A DNA stretch of 48,420 nt from Alkalibacterium gilvum. GTDB lineage: Bacteria; Bacillota; Bacilli; Lactobacillales; Carnobacteriaceae_A. Positions 38,793 through 48,420 of the stretch are shown here, piece after piece. Numbering within the stretch: the stretch's first letter is position 1; every line of letters begins with the position of its first letter. The notes beneath the pieces are model-generated. The model saw only the letters and a list, made by a program, of their open reading frames with translations, was not told the origin of the DNA and made no database searches. The stretch covers positions 1-48,420 of the forward strand of contig NZ_FNYW01000008.1 of NCBI RefSeq assembly GCF_900109085.1, given 5' to 3'. Both the position numbers and the translations under genes were made by a program.

Positions 38793-39224
38793 ATGTCAAT
38801 TGAAGTTGGAAGCAAAGTAGAAGGAAAAGTTACGGGTATCGCTAATTTTGGTGCATTTATTGACTTGGGTAATAATAAAACAGGTTTGGTGCATATTAGT
38901 GAAGTGTCAGATAGTTATGTTGAGAACATCAACGAAGAGTTAGAAGTTGGACAAATCGTTACAGTGAAAGTATTATCGATTGCCGACGATGGAAAAATTG
39001 GATTATCTATTCGTAAAGCGCAAGAAAAACCGGCAGCTGAGGCTTCCAAACCAAAACCATCTAGCAGAGGACGTCAAAGTTCTTCACATAAACGTCCAGC
39101 AGCTAAAAAAGATGATTTTGATTCATTGATGAACTCGTTTTTAAAAGACAGCGAAGACCGTTTGACCTCTTTAAAGAGGCATACAGAAAACAAACGCGGT
39201 GGCCGCGGTGGACGTAAAGGTTAA
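38793..39224 (+). CDS. yabR: S1-domain RNA-binding protein (YabR family)
   Basis: A 143-residue protein. Residues 1-73 form one S1 OB-fold (VGSKVEGKVTGIANFGAFIDLGN, TGLVHISEVSD, VTVKVLSIADDGKIGLSIR), as in the S1-like GSP13/YabR proteins. The remainder is basic and low-complexity with Arg-Gly-rich C-terminal sequence (GGRGGRKG), a common RNA-binding tail. It probably associates with ribosomes or mRNA, though the role is not well defined. The ATG at 38793 has a GGAGG about 12 bases upstream (longer than usual). Confidence 0.93.
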   Translation: MSIEVGSKVEGKVTGIANFGAFIDLGNNKTGLVHISEVSDSYVENINEELEVGQIVTVKVLSIADDGKIGLSIRKAQEKPAAEASKPKPSSRGRQSSSHKRPAAKKDDFDSLMNSFLKDSEDRLTSLKRHTENKRGGRGGRKG

Positions 39225-39252
39225 TTAAACATTAGGATTACTTGAAGTAAGA

Positions 39253-39282
39253 GGGTTTAGGGGTGTCCCTGAATCCTTTTTG
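39253..39282 (+). terminator. Terminator after yabR
   Basis: A 10-bp stem, GGGTTTAGGG (39253-39262) with CCCTGAATCC (39267-39276) including two G-T pairs, has a GTGT loop and then T5. It supports starting tilS downstream at 39322. Confidence 0.82.
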
Positions 39283-39321
39283 TTTATTTATAAATTTTTT
39301 ACTAAAAGAGGTGAGATTTTA

Positions 39322-40725
39322 GTGGGTTTAGGTAAACAATTCTGCGAACAAATAGTAACACAAAGATATTGGAAAAAAGACGACACTGTAATTGTCGGCG
39401 TATCGGGTGGTGTTGATTCCATGGTCCTGTTTGATTTACTCTACCATCTACCTGAGAATTACCGGCCAATCATCCATGTGGCTTATATCAATCATAAATT
39501 AAGACAAGAATCTGATGCAGAAGAACACTTTATAAAAGAGTATATGAAAAAGCGTTCTGTTCCAGTCCATGTGTATATTTGGGATAAAAAAGACCATCCT
39601 ACCTCTGGTATTGAACAAGAGGCAAGAAAAATAAGGTATCAGTTTTTCAGTGATGTTGCAAAAGAGATTAATAGTGAAATCATTCTAACTGCCCACCATT
39701 TTGATGATCAGGTGGAAACCATTCTGATGCGCTTTATTCGTGGAAACTCACTTGATGAATTGATCGGGATCTCTGTTGAAAGAATGAATCAAAAACAAAG
39801 GATTATACGGCCACTCCTCCCTTACAAAAAAGAATGCATTAAAGCGCACGCTGAACAAAGAAAAATTCCTTGGAAAGAAGACGAAAGCAATCAATTAGGT
39901 ATTCATACGCGCAATCGTTACAGGAATGAAATTATCCCGAAGTTAGAGCAGGAAAATCCAGCTGTAAAAGCTCATATTCATGAGTTTTCTGAGGATATAA
40001 AGGACTTGTTGAGTGCCTTGAAACCGTTAGTTGAAGAGGAAATCAAGCGATCGTTTAAAATTACTGAGTCAGGTATGACTGTGAACCTTACATCGTTTTC
40101 AACAATTGAAAAAGGATTTCAAAAAATAGTGTTGAGTAAGGCGTTCAAAAAAATGCAAGGTGCAAATCATTTTGCTGTCAGTCAACATCATATTAAACTA
40201 TTACTTGACTGGTTTAAAACAGGAGGGCCAAACACACAGCTTGATCTGCCTGAACCATTAATAGCAAGAAAAGAATATGACAGATGTATAATTGAAAATA
40301 GAGAAAACGTCAGTCAAAAGAATCGTGTTGTGATCGAATCAGAAAAGTTGGAAATTAATCAATGGAAAAAGTTAAGTGAAACAGAGAAAATAGGTTGGTT
40401 TGAACGTGAAGTTTATCAACAGTCAAGCAATCAGAACGCGCATTGTCTCTACTTAGAAAAAGAGAGTGTAAAAGAGCCTCTCTTCATCCGGCATCGAAAA
40501 GCAGGAGATAGAATGAAAGTCAAAGGACTTAACGGATCTAAAAAGATCAAAGATATTTTTATTGACCAAAAAGTCCCTACAAAAAAAAGACAAGACGCTT
40601 GGTTGGTTACAGATGAAGAAGATACAATTGTTTGGCTTGTCGGTTACAAAGAATCACCGTTGTCACTTAACCCATTAACTGATACAATAACCTACGTACT
40701 GATTTATCAGAATACATCCAGTTAG
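39322..40725 (+). CDS. tilS: tRNA(Ile)-lysidine synthase
   Basis: A 467-residue ATP-dependent enzyme that converts the wobble cytidine of tRNA-Ile(CAU) to lysidine, switching it from Met to Ile decoding. The PP-loop SGGVDSMVL is near residue 29. The family motifs HHFDDQVETILMRFIRG and IRPLLPYKKE follow. The C-terminal TilS domain ends with RHRKAGDRM and the KKIKDIFIDQKVP segment. I chose GTG 39322, six bases after AGAGGTGAG. The open frame from 39280 begins inside the yabR terminator's T-run and has no ribosome site. hpt and ftsH follow, a conserved order. Confidence 0.95.
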   Translation: MGLGKQFCEQIVTQRYWKKDDTVIVGVSGGVDSMVLFDLLYHLPENYRPIIHVAYINHKLRQESDAEEHFIKEYMKKRSVPVHVYIWDKKDHPTSGIEQEARKIRYQFFSDVAKEINSEIILTAHHFDDQVETILMRFIRGNSLDELIGISVERMNQKQRIIRPLLPYKKECIKAHAEQRKIPWKEDESNQLGIHTRNRYRNEIIPKLEQENPAVKAHIHEFSEDIKDLLSALKPLVEEEIKRSFKITESGMTVNLTSFSTIEKGFQKIVLSKAFKKMQGANHFAVSQHHIKLLLDWFKTGGPNTQLDLPEPLIARKEYDRCIIENRENVSQKNRVVIESEKLEINQWKKLSETEKIGWFEREVYQQSSNQNAHCLYLEKESVKEPLFIRHRKAGDRMKVKGLNGSKKIKDIFIDQKVPTKKRQDAWLVTDEEDTIVWLVGYKESPLSLNPLTDTITYVLIYQNTSS

Positions 40726-40760
40726 AAATCACTATATTTATTTAAAAAGGAGATAATATA

Positions 40761-41297
40761 ATGGAAAAAGATATGGAAAGAATCTTAATTTCTGAAGAAC
40801 AAATTAAAGAGAAAGTAAAGGAGCTTGCAGCAGAACTTTCTAAGGAGTACAAGGGGAAAAACCCGCTATTGGTAGGTGTGTTAAAAGGAGCGCTACCATT
40901 CATGGCTGATCTAATCAAAGAGATGGATATTTACCTTGAAATCGACTTCATGGATGTCTCCAGCTATGGCAACGAAACGGTATCGTCAGGTGAGGTGAAA
41001 ATACTTAAAGACTTAGATACAAACGTCGAAGGCCGTCACGTCTTATTTGTCGAAGATATCATTGATACCGGCGGAACATTAGCTTATTTGAAAGACATGT
41101 TTAAATATAGAAAGGCAGCATCGGTGAAAATTGTAACCATTCTTGATAAACCAACAGGACGCAAGTTAGATATACAGGCTGATTGGGTTGGCTTTGAAGT
41201 GCCACATGAATTCGTTGTGGGCTATGGTCTTGATTATATTGAAAACTATCGTAACTTGCCTTTCATAGGTATTTTGAAACCAGAAATATATCAATAG
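40761..41297 (+). CDS. hpt: Hypoxanthine phosphoribosyltransferase
   Basis: A 178-residue purine salvage enzyme converting hypoxanthine or guanine plus PRPP to IMP or GMP. The PRPP loop is [16 protein letters not shown] (near residue 100). [14 protein letters not shown] is the pyrophosphate loop, and the [11 protein letters not shown] flexible loop and [19 protein letters not shown]-terminal signature are intact. The ATG at 40761 follows AAGGAG by eight bases. It lies 35 bases after tilS, likely cotranscribed. B. subtilis HprT also stimulates ftsH transcription with TilS, and the same gene order holds here. Confidence 0.96.
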   Translation: MEKDMERILISEEQIKEKVKELAAELSKEYKGKNPLLVGVLKGALPFMADLIKEMDIYLEIDFMDVSSYGNETVSSGEVKILKDLDTNVEGRHVLFVEDIIDTGGTLAYLKDMFKYRKAASVKIVTILDKPTGRKLDIQADWVGFEVPHEFVVGYGLDYIENYRNLPFIGILKPEIYQ

Positions 41298-41457
41298 TAA
41301 AGAGTGGAGCAATAAAGCTATTCTTTAACTAAGATATAACATAAACATCAAACAAAATTCATAGTCTAAAATGTCGAAGTGTGTTAACATATAAAAGACT
41401 ATTAACTAGGCATATGCTTAATTGATAATAAAATACAAGTGATAGATGGAGGATGAC

Positions 41458-43620
41458 ATGAAGAAAGGATTTTTCAAAAGTGGCCTCTTCTACGTCATCG
41501 TTTTTCTTGCAGTTATAGGAATTGCAAGTTGGGCGACGAGTGGCGGACAAGATCAAGCTTCAGAAGGTATAAATTCAACTGAATTCATAGAATTTCTGGA
41601 AGATGATCGAATAGAAGAATTTCAAGTACAGCCTACAGCTGGTGTCTATGAAATTACCGGTCAATTACGCAAAGGACAAGAAATAGAGATAGAAGACGAT
41701 CAGAATGTTAACTTCTTCGGAAGTGGCGAACAGGAAGACGCTTCATCTTTTAGTACCTATATATTAAGAAACGATACTGTTGTTGACGAAATGTACAAGC
41801 TCGCTAAAGAGAATGATGTAGAAATCTCTTCTGTCGAAGAACCGTCAACAGGTATTTGGACAAGTTTACTCTTTTCATTCTTGCCCCTCTTATTGTTTGT
41901 TGGAATCATTTATTTCATGATGGGTCAAGCAGGCCAAGGCGGTGGCGGCGGTGGCGGCCGTGGTGTGATGAACTTTGGAAAGTCCAAAGCGAAAGAAAGT
42001 AGCGCCAAAACAAGTAAAGTACGCTTCTCTGATGTCGCCGGTGCAGATGAAGAAAAAGAAGAATTAGTAGAAATTGTAGAATTCCTTAAGGATCCTAGAC
42101 GCTTCTCTAATCTTGGTGCACGCATACCTGCCGGTGTTCTATTAGAAGGACCTCCTGGGACGGGTAAAACACTTCTAGCTAAAGCCGTTGCCGGTGAAGC
42201 GGGTGTTCCATTCTTCTCGATTTCAGGTTCTGAATTTGTAGAGATGTTTGTTGGTGTTGGTGCTAGCCGTGTGAGAGATTTGTTTGAGAATGCGAAAAAG
42301 ACAGCCCCGGCGATAATTTTTATAGATGAAATTGATGCTGTGGGACGTCAACGTGGTGCCGGAATGGGTGGCGGACACGATGAACGTGAACAAACCCTTA
42401 ACCAGCTTCTTGTTGAGATGGACGGGTTTACGGGTAACGAAGGTGTTATTGTTATAGCAGCTACGAACAGACAAGATGTTCTTGACCCTGCACTTTTACG
42501 CCCGGGCCGTTTTGACAGACGTATTATGGTTGGAAGACCAGATGTTAAAGGTCGTGAAGCCATTCTTAAAGTACACTCTAAGAATAAACCTATAGGACCA
42601 GATGTCGACATGAAAGTTATCGCAAGACAAACGCCAGGATTCTCTGGTGCAGATTTAGAGAACTTGCTGAATGAGTCGGCGCTAGTAGCTGCTAGACGTG
42701 ACAGCAAGAAAATCGAAGCGATAGATATTGATGAAGCGCATGACAGAGTCATTGCCGGACCTGCGAAAAAAGATCGTGTTATTTCTAAAGTTGAACGTTC
42801 AATGGTAGCCTATCATGAAGCAGGACATACAATTGTTGGTCTTGTTTTAAGTGATGCACGTATCGTTCACAAAGTGACCATCGTTCCTCGTGGAAGAGCA
42901 GGGGGTTATGCAATCATGCTCCCACGTGAAGACCGTTTCTTGATGACCAAAAAAGAATTATTCGAACAAATTGTGGGGCTATTGGGTGGCCGTGTTGCTG
43001 AAGAAATAATCTTTGATTCTCAGTCAAGTGGTGCCTCTAACGACTTCCAGCAAGCAACTCAAATTGCTAGAAGTATGGTCACTCAATATGGTATGAGTGA
43101 CTTACTCGGACCAGTTCAGTATGAAGGTGATGGTGGGCAAGTATTCTTAGGTAGAGATTATTCTCAGTCCAAAGCATATTCTGAACAATTCGCTTATCAA
43201 ATTGACCAAGAAGTATTGCGTATATTGAACGAAGCCCTAGCTGAAGCAAGACGCATTCTTGAAGAACACAAAGATGCTCATGCTCTCATCGCTAAGAAAT
43301 TACTTGAAGTAGAAACCTTAGACGAGAAACAAATCAAATCATTATTTGAAAAAGGTGAAATGCCTACTAAAGAAGTGTCAGCTCCATCAGAATTCCCATC
43401 AGAGAAAGAAGACACTGAAGAGGAAACTGAAGAAGAGATCGGAAAAACATTCGAAGAAATAAAAGCGACGCGAGAGAAAAAAGAGCGCGAACGCGAAAGA
43501 CACTTTGCAGAAAACGATGATGATGAACCATTAGAAGGTTTAGACGAACTAGAAAATTCGGAAATTTTAGATGACGACTCTGACAAAGATAAAACAGAGA
43601 AGTCAAAGGATGAACACTAA
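41458..43620 (+). CDS. ftsH: ATP-dependent zinc metalloprotease FtsH
   Basis: A 720-residue membrane protease that extracts and degrades membrane and regulatory proteins. An N-terminal membrane helix ([17 protein letters not shown]) and a second near residue 135 ([19 protein letters not shown]) flank the external domain. A Gly-rich linker leads to the AAA module with GPPGTGKT at 231-238, [12 protein letters not shown] and the [21 protein letters not shown]. The zinc protease motif is HEAGH at 453-457. The last ~80 residues are an acidic, charged tail. The start is ATG 41458 after ATGGAGG; the ATG 12 bases upstream contains that ribosome site. It has its own terminator. Confidence 0.97.
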   Translation: MKKGFFKSGLFYVIVFLAVIGIASWATSGGQDQASEGINSTEFIEFLEDDRIEEFQVQPTAGVYEITGQLRKGQEIEIEDDQNVNFFGSGEQEDASSFSTYILRNDTVVDEMYKLAKENDVEISSVEEPSTGIWTSLLFSFLPLLLFVGIIYFMMGQAGQGGGGGGGRGVMNFGKSKAKESSAKTSKVRFSDVAGADEEKEELVEIVEFLKDPRRFSNLGARIPAGVLLEGPPGTGKTLLAKAVAGEAGVPFFSISGSEFVEMFVGVGASRVRDLFENAKKTAPAIIFIDEIDAVGRQRGAGMGGGHDEREQTLNQLLVEMDGFTGNEGVIVIAATNRQDVLDPALLRPGRFDRRIMVGRPDVKGREAILKVHSKNKPIGPDVDMKVIARQTPGFSGADLENLLNESALVAARRDSKKIEAIDIDEAHDRVIAGPAKKDRVISKVERSMVAYHEAGHTIVGLVLSDARIVHKVTIVPRGRAGGYAIMLPREDRFLMTKKELFEQIVGLLGGRVAEEIIFDSQSSGASNDFQQATQIARSMVTQYGMSDLLGPVQYEGDGGQVFLGRDYSQSKAYSEQFAYQIDQEVLRILNEALAEARRILEEHKDAHALIAKKLLEVETLDEKQIKSLFEKGEMPTKEVSAPSEFPSEKEDTEEETEEEIGKTFEEIKATREKKERERERHFAENDDDEPLEGLDELENSEILDDDSDKDKTEKSKDEH

Positions 43621-43632
43621 GAGTAATAAGCT

Positions 43633-43674
43633 AAGAAGAGGATGGCGGATGATTATTCCCATCCTCTTCTTTAC
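43633..43674 (+). terminator. Terminator after ftsH
   Basis: A 13-bp stem, AAGAAGAGGATGG (43633-43645) paired with CCATCCTCTTCTT (43659-43671), has a short T-tract after it. Confidence 0.8.
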
Positions 43675-43720
43675 CTTGTAAAATAGAAAAAATATATCTT
43701 ATAGTAAGGGAATGTGACGA

Positions 43721-44605
43721 ATGGGAGATAAATTAATAAAAGCACTAGGATATGATGACGAAATCCGTATCTATGTGGTAGATGCGACACAAATGGTCAA
43801 AACAGTACAAGCAAAGCACGAAACGTGGAGCGCTGCAACAGCTGCTCTTGGACGTGCGATGGTTGGGACAACACTACTTGGCGCGACAGTTAAAGGCGAT
43901 GAAAAATTGACTGTTCGTATTGAAGGGGGCGGCCCTGTTGGTTACATTCTTGTAGATAGTAATGGAAAAGGTGAGACCAAAGGATATATTAAACAACCCA
44001 AAGTTAGTCTACCTTTAAACGACCATGGTAAAATTGATGTCAAGGGTGCTGTAGGGACAGAAGGCATGTTGACTGTCAGTAAAGACTTAAATTTAAAGGC
44101 ACCCTTTGTTGGTCAAGTCCCTCTAGTAAGTGGTGAATTGGGAGAAGATTTTACGTACTATATGGCTAATAGTGAACAGGTCCCGTCAGCTATTGGTTTA
44201 TCGGTACTTGTTAATCCAGATGAAACTGTAAAAGCAGCAGGCGGGTTTATGATCCAAGTGCTTCCAAATGCTTCTGAAGAAACGATTGGTAAAGTAGAAG
44301 AAGCTATTTCAGATATGCCACTGGTTTCTAAATTAATGGATGAAGGTGAAACACCAGAAGCAATCTTGGGTAGACTAGTTATGAACGACTCTGCACGCAC
44401 TTTAGAAGAGATGGAGGTTTCCTTTACATGTAATTGTTCAAAGGAACGCTTCAAGGATGCTATTGTATCTCTAGGAGAGACAGAAATCCAAGAAATGATT
44501 GATGAAGATCACGGGGCTGATGCTGTGTGTCATTTCTGCCGAACAAATTACCATTTTAGCGAAGAAGAATTAGAAAATTTGAAGCAAGAAACGAATAAAC
44601 CGTAA
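43721..44605 (+). CDS. hslO: Redox-regulated chaperone Hsp33
   Basis: A 294-residue holdase chaperone switched on by oxidation and unfolding. The N-terminal substrate-binding domain opens KLIKALGYDDEIRIYVVDAT, and the middle segment contains GGPVGYILVDSNGKG. The C-terminal redox switch has four zinc-binding cysteines: Cys237 and Cys239 in CNC, and Cys270 and Cys273 in CHFC, all intact. Reduced zinc-bound Hsp33 is inactive; disulfide formation activates it. Placed after ftsH as in B. subtilis, but without an intervening coaX. The ATG at 43721 is preceded by AAGGGAATG-type sequence. Confidence 0.96.
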   Translation: MGDKLIKALGYDDEIRIYVVDATQMVKTVQAKHETWSAATAALGRAMVGTTLLGATVKGDEKLTVRIEGGGPVGYILVDSNGKGETKGYIKQPKVSLPLNDHGKIDVKGAVGTEGMLTVSKDLNLKAPFVGQVPLVSGELGEDFTYYMANSEQVPSAIGLSVLVNPDETVKAAGGFMIQVLPNASEETIGKVEEAISDMPLVSKLMDEGETPEAILGRLVMNDSARTLEEMEVSFTCNCSKERFKDAIVSLGETEIQEMIDEDHGADAVCHFCRTNYHFSEEELENLKQETNKP

Positions 44606-44716
44606 TATTTTACACTTTCTTCTTTATGGAAAATAAGAGTTATGGTACGATTAGTCATAATGGCTAAATAGACTATCACAGCAATGAAAATAAAAGGTTG
44701 TATAAACTTATGTTGA

Positions 44717-46240
<1,524 letters not shown>

Positions 46241-46255
46241 TTAGAATACGTTTAA

Positions 46256-46290
46256 AAAGAGAGAGTCTAAAAATGACTCTCTCTTTTTTT
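46256..46290 (+). terminator. Terminator after lysS
   Basis: Arms AAAGAGAGAGTC and GACTCTCTCTTT with a 7-base loop (46257-46286 region) precede a T-run. Confidence 0.9.
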
Positions 46291-46315
46291 AGATAGTGAT
46301 GGAAAATTTTATCCA

Positions 46316-46324
46316 TGATATAAT
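46316..46324 (+). promoter_or_regulatory. Extended -10 promoter of the AI-2E transporter gene
   Basis: TG-A-TATAAT at 46316-46324, about 80 bases before the start. Confidence 0.5.
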
Positions 46325-46402
46325 TGTTTTTTCTCGTATTTAAAGAAAAAGTCCTTTAAGATATATAATAAACACATAGATGAATAGAAAGAAGGAAAAG
46401 AA

Positions 46403-47698
46403 ATGAAAAAAACACGATGGATAAATTTTTTAGGAGCAACTAATTTAATCTATAGTTTAGTTGTTATTATATTACTGGGAGTTGCTTTCTTTTTATTTAA
46501 TCAAGTTAGCTATATATTTACCCCTGTACTTGTCCTTTTCTCAAACATACTGATACCCTCTGTAATAGCCCTATTATTATATTATTTATTTAATCCGTTG
46601 ATAGACTTTCTAGAACGGCATAAAGTAAAGCGAATCATTAGTGTTCCGCTTTTATTTTTATTGATTATTGGTATATTAAGTTCAGGGATAGTGCTCTTGT
46701 ATCCCGTTTTAGAAAATCAAATAACAATGTTTGTAAAAGAGTTCCCAAGTTTTATAGAGTCATTGTCAGCATCTATACCAGCATGGGCAGAAAATTTACC
46801 TTTTGATGCAGAAGTAGAATCATTTATTGCAGAAGGAGAAAAATTTGTTTCTCAAATACCGGATAATATAAATCAATATTTATCAGATGGATTCAGTGGT
46901 CTTTCAAGTTTTGTCTCAGGTCTAACGAACGTTGTTGTTACATTAGTTACTTTTCCAATCATTCTTTTCTTTTTACTTAAAGATGAACAACGTTTCTTCC
47001 GAGCATTCCTATCTGTAGCTCCTCCTAAATGGAGACAAGATCTCATTCGTGTTTCCTCAGAGTTAAATGCTCAGGTAGGTGCTTATGTTAAAGGACAGTT
47101 GATTGTTGCGTCATCTATTGGAATTATGATGTTTATTGGCTTTAGTATTATTGGGCTTAAATATAATGGGGTATTGGCGATTATAGCTGCCTTCACATCG
47201 GTTATTCCGTATATTGGACCAGCTTTAGCCTTTTTACCAGCATTAATTATCGCACTAATAGACTCATGGTGGATGGTAGCTCAGTTAGTGATTGTATGGA
47301 TGGTTGTTCAATTTGTAGATGGCAATTTAATCGAGCCTAATGTCTATGGGAAACAGCTCAATGTTCATCCGCTAACTATAATTATTGTTTTGTTAGTTAT
47401 GGGGGACTTGTTGGGAGTATTCGGATTAATATTTGGAGTCCCAATTTATGCGATATTAAAAGTGTTAGTTGTCTATGTTTTCCAAAAGTTCAAAAAGCGC
47501 TACAATAAATATTATGGTGATGTTGCTGGAGAATATGAAGTGAAACCTATTGAAATAGCGGTCAGTGGTGAGAAAAAAACGAGTAATCAATTAAAAAGAA
47601 CCATCGATATAGCAAAACTAAAAAGAGACAAAGTGAAAGACAAGCAAAAAGACGATGGAAATTCTACAGAAAAAAGTGAAAAAGAAAGTAAAGAGTAG
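46403..47698 (+). CDS. AI-2E family transporter (UPF0118/PerM)
   Basis: A 431-residue integral membrane protein with about eight helices: two early ones (residues 13-35 and 40-65), one near 75-95, and a cluster from 170 to 375. A soluble loop (residues ~100-150) lies between, and the charged cytoplasmic tail ends in a Lys/Glu-rich stretch. The family motif GxYVKGQLIVASSIGIMMFIGFSIIGLKYNGVLAIIAAFTSVIPYIGP-type region and the PNVYGKQLNVHPL segment are clear. Characterised members export AI-2 or act as Na+/H+ antiporters; the substrate here cannot be told. Sits between lysS and the rRNA operon. The ATG at 46403 follows AAGAAGGAAAAG. Confidence 0.92.
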   Translation: MKKTRWINFLGATNLIYSLVVIILLGVAFFLFNQVSYIFTPVLVLFSNILIPSVIALLLYYLFNPLIDFLERHKVKRIISVPLLFLLIIGILSSGIVLLYPVLENQITMFVKEFPSFIESLSASIPAWAENLPFDAEVESFIAEGEKFVSQIPDNINQYLSDGFSGLSSFVSGLTNVVVTLVTFPIILFFLLKDEQRFFRAFLSVAPPKWRQDLIRVSSELNAQVGAYVKGQLIVASSIGIMMFIGFSIIGLKYNGVLAIIAAFTSVIPYIGPALAFLPALIIALIDSWWMVAQLVIVWMVVQFVDGNLIEPNVYGKQLNVHPLTIIIVLLVMGDLLGVFGLIFGVPIYAILKVLVVYVFQKFKKRYNKYYGDVAGEYEVKPIEIAVSGEKKTSNQLKRTIDIAKLKRDKVKDKQKDDGNSTEKSEKESKE

Positions 47699-47712
47699 TG
47701 AGTTAATATAAG

Positions 47713-47757
47713 ACGCTTTGGACAGGAGAATACTTCTGTCCCCAAAGCGTTCTTTTT
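47713..47757 (+). terminator. Terminator after the AI-2E transporter gene
   Basis: Arms ACGCTTTGG (47713-47721) and CCAAAGCGT (47742-47750), with inner ACAG/CTGT pairing, precede TTCTTTTTT. Confidence 0.88.
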
Positions 47758-47925
47758 TATAGAAATTAAATAGGCCTATACTGAAGGGATTAGCTTCAGG
47801 AAATCAATTTATATTAAAATAAATTCTAAATTACCATTGACTCTATATAAATAAACTGATATTATTAATCTCGTTGTTGCAAAAGGAATACAAAATTGCA
47901 GCGATAAAAAAAGTTAAAATTTTTG

Positions 47926-47954
47926 TTGACATTTATCTTGCGAGCAATTATACT
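47926..47954 (+). promoter_or_regulatory. rRNA operon promoter P1
   Basis: TTGACA (47926-47931) and TATACT (47949-47954), spacer 17, are preceded by an AT-rich stretch that could act as an UP element. It lies about 350 bases before 16S rRNA. Confidence 0.9.
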
Positions 47955-47993
47955 AAAGTAGTTGTCGTATAGAAGAAGGGAACGCTTCCAACT

Positions 47994-48100
47994 GGAAAAA
48001 GTTTTCGAAAAAGAATTTGAAAAAGTTTTCTAAAAAGAATTTGGAAAAGTTTTCTAAAAAGAATTTGGAAAAGTTTTCTAAAAAGAATTTGGAAAAGTTC
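47994..48100. repeat. 24-bp tandem array between rRNA promoters P1 and P2
   Basis: About 4.4 copies of a 24-base unit, each built from two related 12-mers (AAAAAGTTTTCT and AAAAAGAATTTG with small variants). The last full copies, 48043-48066 and 48067-48090, are identical. The partial final copy, GGAAAAGTTC at 48091-48100, abuts the TTGACA of P2 directly. A-tracts of 4-5 bases therefore recur about every 12 bases. The minus-strand frame with repeated FSKFFLEN is a by-product. Confidence 0.92.
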
Positions 48101-48129
48101 TTGACAACAAAAAAGAAACACTGTATTAT
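48101..48129 (+). promoter_or_regulatory. rRNA operon promoter P2
   Basis: TTGACA (48101-48106) and TATTAT (48124-48129), spacer 17. The A-tract repeat array lies immediately upstream, where an UP element would sit. Confidence 0.9.
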
Positions 48130-48305
48130 TATACGAGTTGGCACATCACGTCGCCGACAACTGAATGAAATAGATCTTTGAAAACTGAACAAAGTAAAAC
48201 AACCAAATGTGCAGGGGTCTTCGATTCAATTTATTGAATCAAGACAACACAAATGAGTTAACATGTTTAACTCACAATTTTTAAATTGAGCTACATCAAA
48301 CAATC
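48130..48305 (+). promoter_or_regulatory. rRNA leader with boxA-like element and processing stems
   Basis: The leader contains ATCTTTGAAAACTGAAC (48174-48190), the standard Firmicute boxA-like antitermination and leader signature. It also has two hairpins: GATTCAA/TTGAATC at 48223-48240 and TGAGTTA/TAACTCA at 48253-48273. These probably act in transcript antitermination and 16S processing. Confidence 0.75.
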
Positions 48306-48420
48306 AAATTGAGAGTTTGATCCTGGCTCAGGACGAACGCTGGCGGCATGCCTAATACATGCAAGTCGAACGATGATGCACTCTGCTTGCAGAGTGTTGA
48401 AGAGTGGCGAACGGGTGAGT
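48306..48420 (+). rRNA. rrs: 16S rRNA, 5' end (continues past right edge)
   Basis: AGAGTTTGATCCTGGCTCAG, the universal 27F site, starts at 48312. It is followed by GACGAACGCTGGCGGC and GTGGCGAACGGGTGAGT, so about 115 bases of helix 1 through the V1 region are present. The V1 hairpin reads GCACTCTGCTTGCAGAGTG. The 5' end is set by alignment to E. coli numbering and may be off by a few bases. Confidence 0.98.

Noticed and set aside
39280-39321. Upstream extension of tilS from ATG 39280
   Set aside because: It begins in the yabR terminator T-run without a ribosome site; GTG 39322 has a good one.
47953-48192. Minus-strand frame with repeated FSKFFLEN
   Set aside because: A translation of the 24-bp rRNA-promoter array, not a gene.

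Overview
This window is ordinary low-GC Firmicute chromosome, most likely from Lactobacillales. The evidence is AT-rich sequence, strong AGGAGG-type ribosome binding sites, many TTG starts, the PurR, RNase M5, Veg and Hsp33 gene set, a homolactic L-lactate dehydrogenase, and no sporulation genes. The last ~115 bases are the 5' end of a 16S rRNA gene. I cannot place the genus from so little 16S; Carnobacteriaceae or Aerococcaceae would fit, and this is inference.

The backbone follows the origin-proximal order known from Bacillus subtilis, but without sporulation genes and with extra blocks inserted. The left edge (1-197) is the N-terminus of an ISL3-type transposase, followed by a secreted DUF1002 protein. 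On the minus strand is tyrS with a full T-box leader. Next come a GH31 glycosidase and a HAD phosphatase. The segment metG-tatD-rnmV-rsmA-veg (6.6-11.6 kb) is the classic block. It is followed by inserted genes: a zinc ABC transporter operon under a Zur-type operator, a membrane diguanylate cyclase, and pyruvate carboxylase. purR-glmU-prs (19.3-23.3 kb) resumes the backbone, interrupted by a small stress-type protein gene on the minus strand.

A second inserted block (23.4-32.2 kb) holds a NusG-domain-II membrane protein, ldh, an S9 peptidase, an aspartate 4-decarboxylase, glmS, a lipoprotein and a small zinc-ribbon membrane protein. The backbone then runs pth-mfd-yabN-rqcP-divIC-yabR-tilS-hpt-ftsH-hslO-lysS (32.3-46.2 kb), then an AI-2E family transporter, and ends at an rRNA operon with two strong tandem promoters.

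Functionally the region is mostly housekeeping: three aminoacyl-tRNA synthetases, tRNA and rRNA maturation (rnmV, rsmA, tilS, pth), ribosome rescue (rqcP), cell-wall aminosugar synthesis (glmS, glmU), purine salvage and PRPP supply (purR, prs, hpt), proteostasis (ftsH, hslO), and pyruvate or oxaloacetate metabolism (pyc, aspD, ldh).

I found no CRISPR, toxin-antitoxin pair, phage or obvious defence locus. The structures least explained by known genes are non-coding. They are a 24-bp A-tract tandem array lying exactly between rRNA promoters P1 and P2, and four diverged ~50-bp tandem repeats between mfd and yabN. A duplicated 19-bp motif in front of an orphan lipoprotein gene and palindromes overlapping the purR and glmU promoters are lesser cases. 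The start codon was moved from the longest reading frame wherever the ribosome binding site favoured another start.
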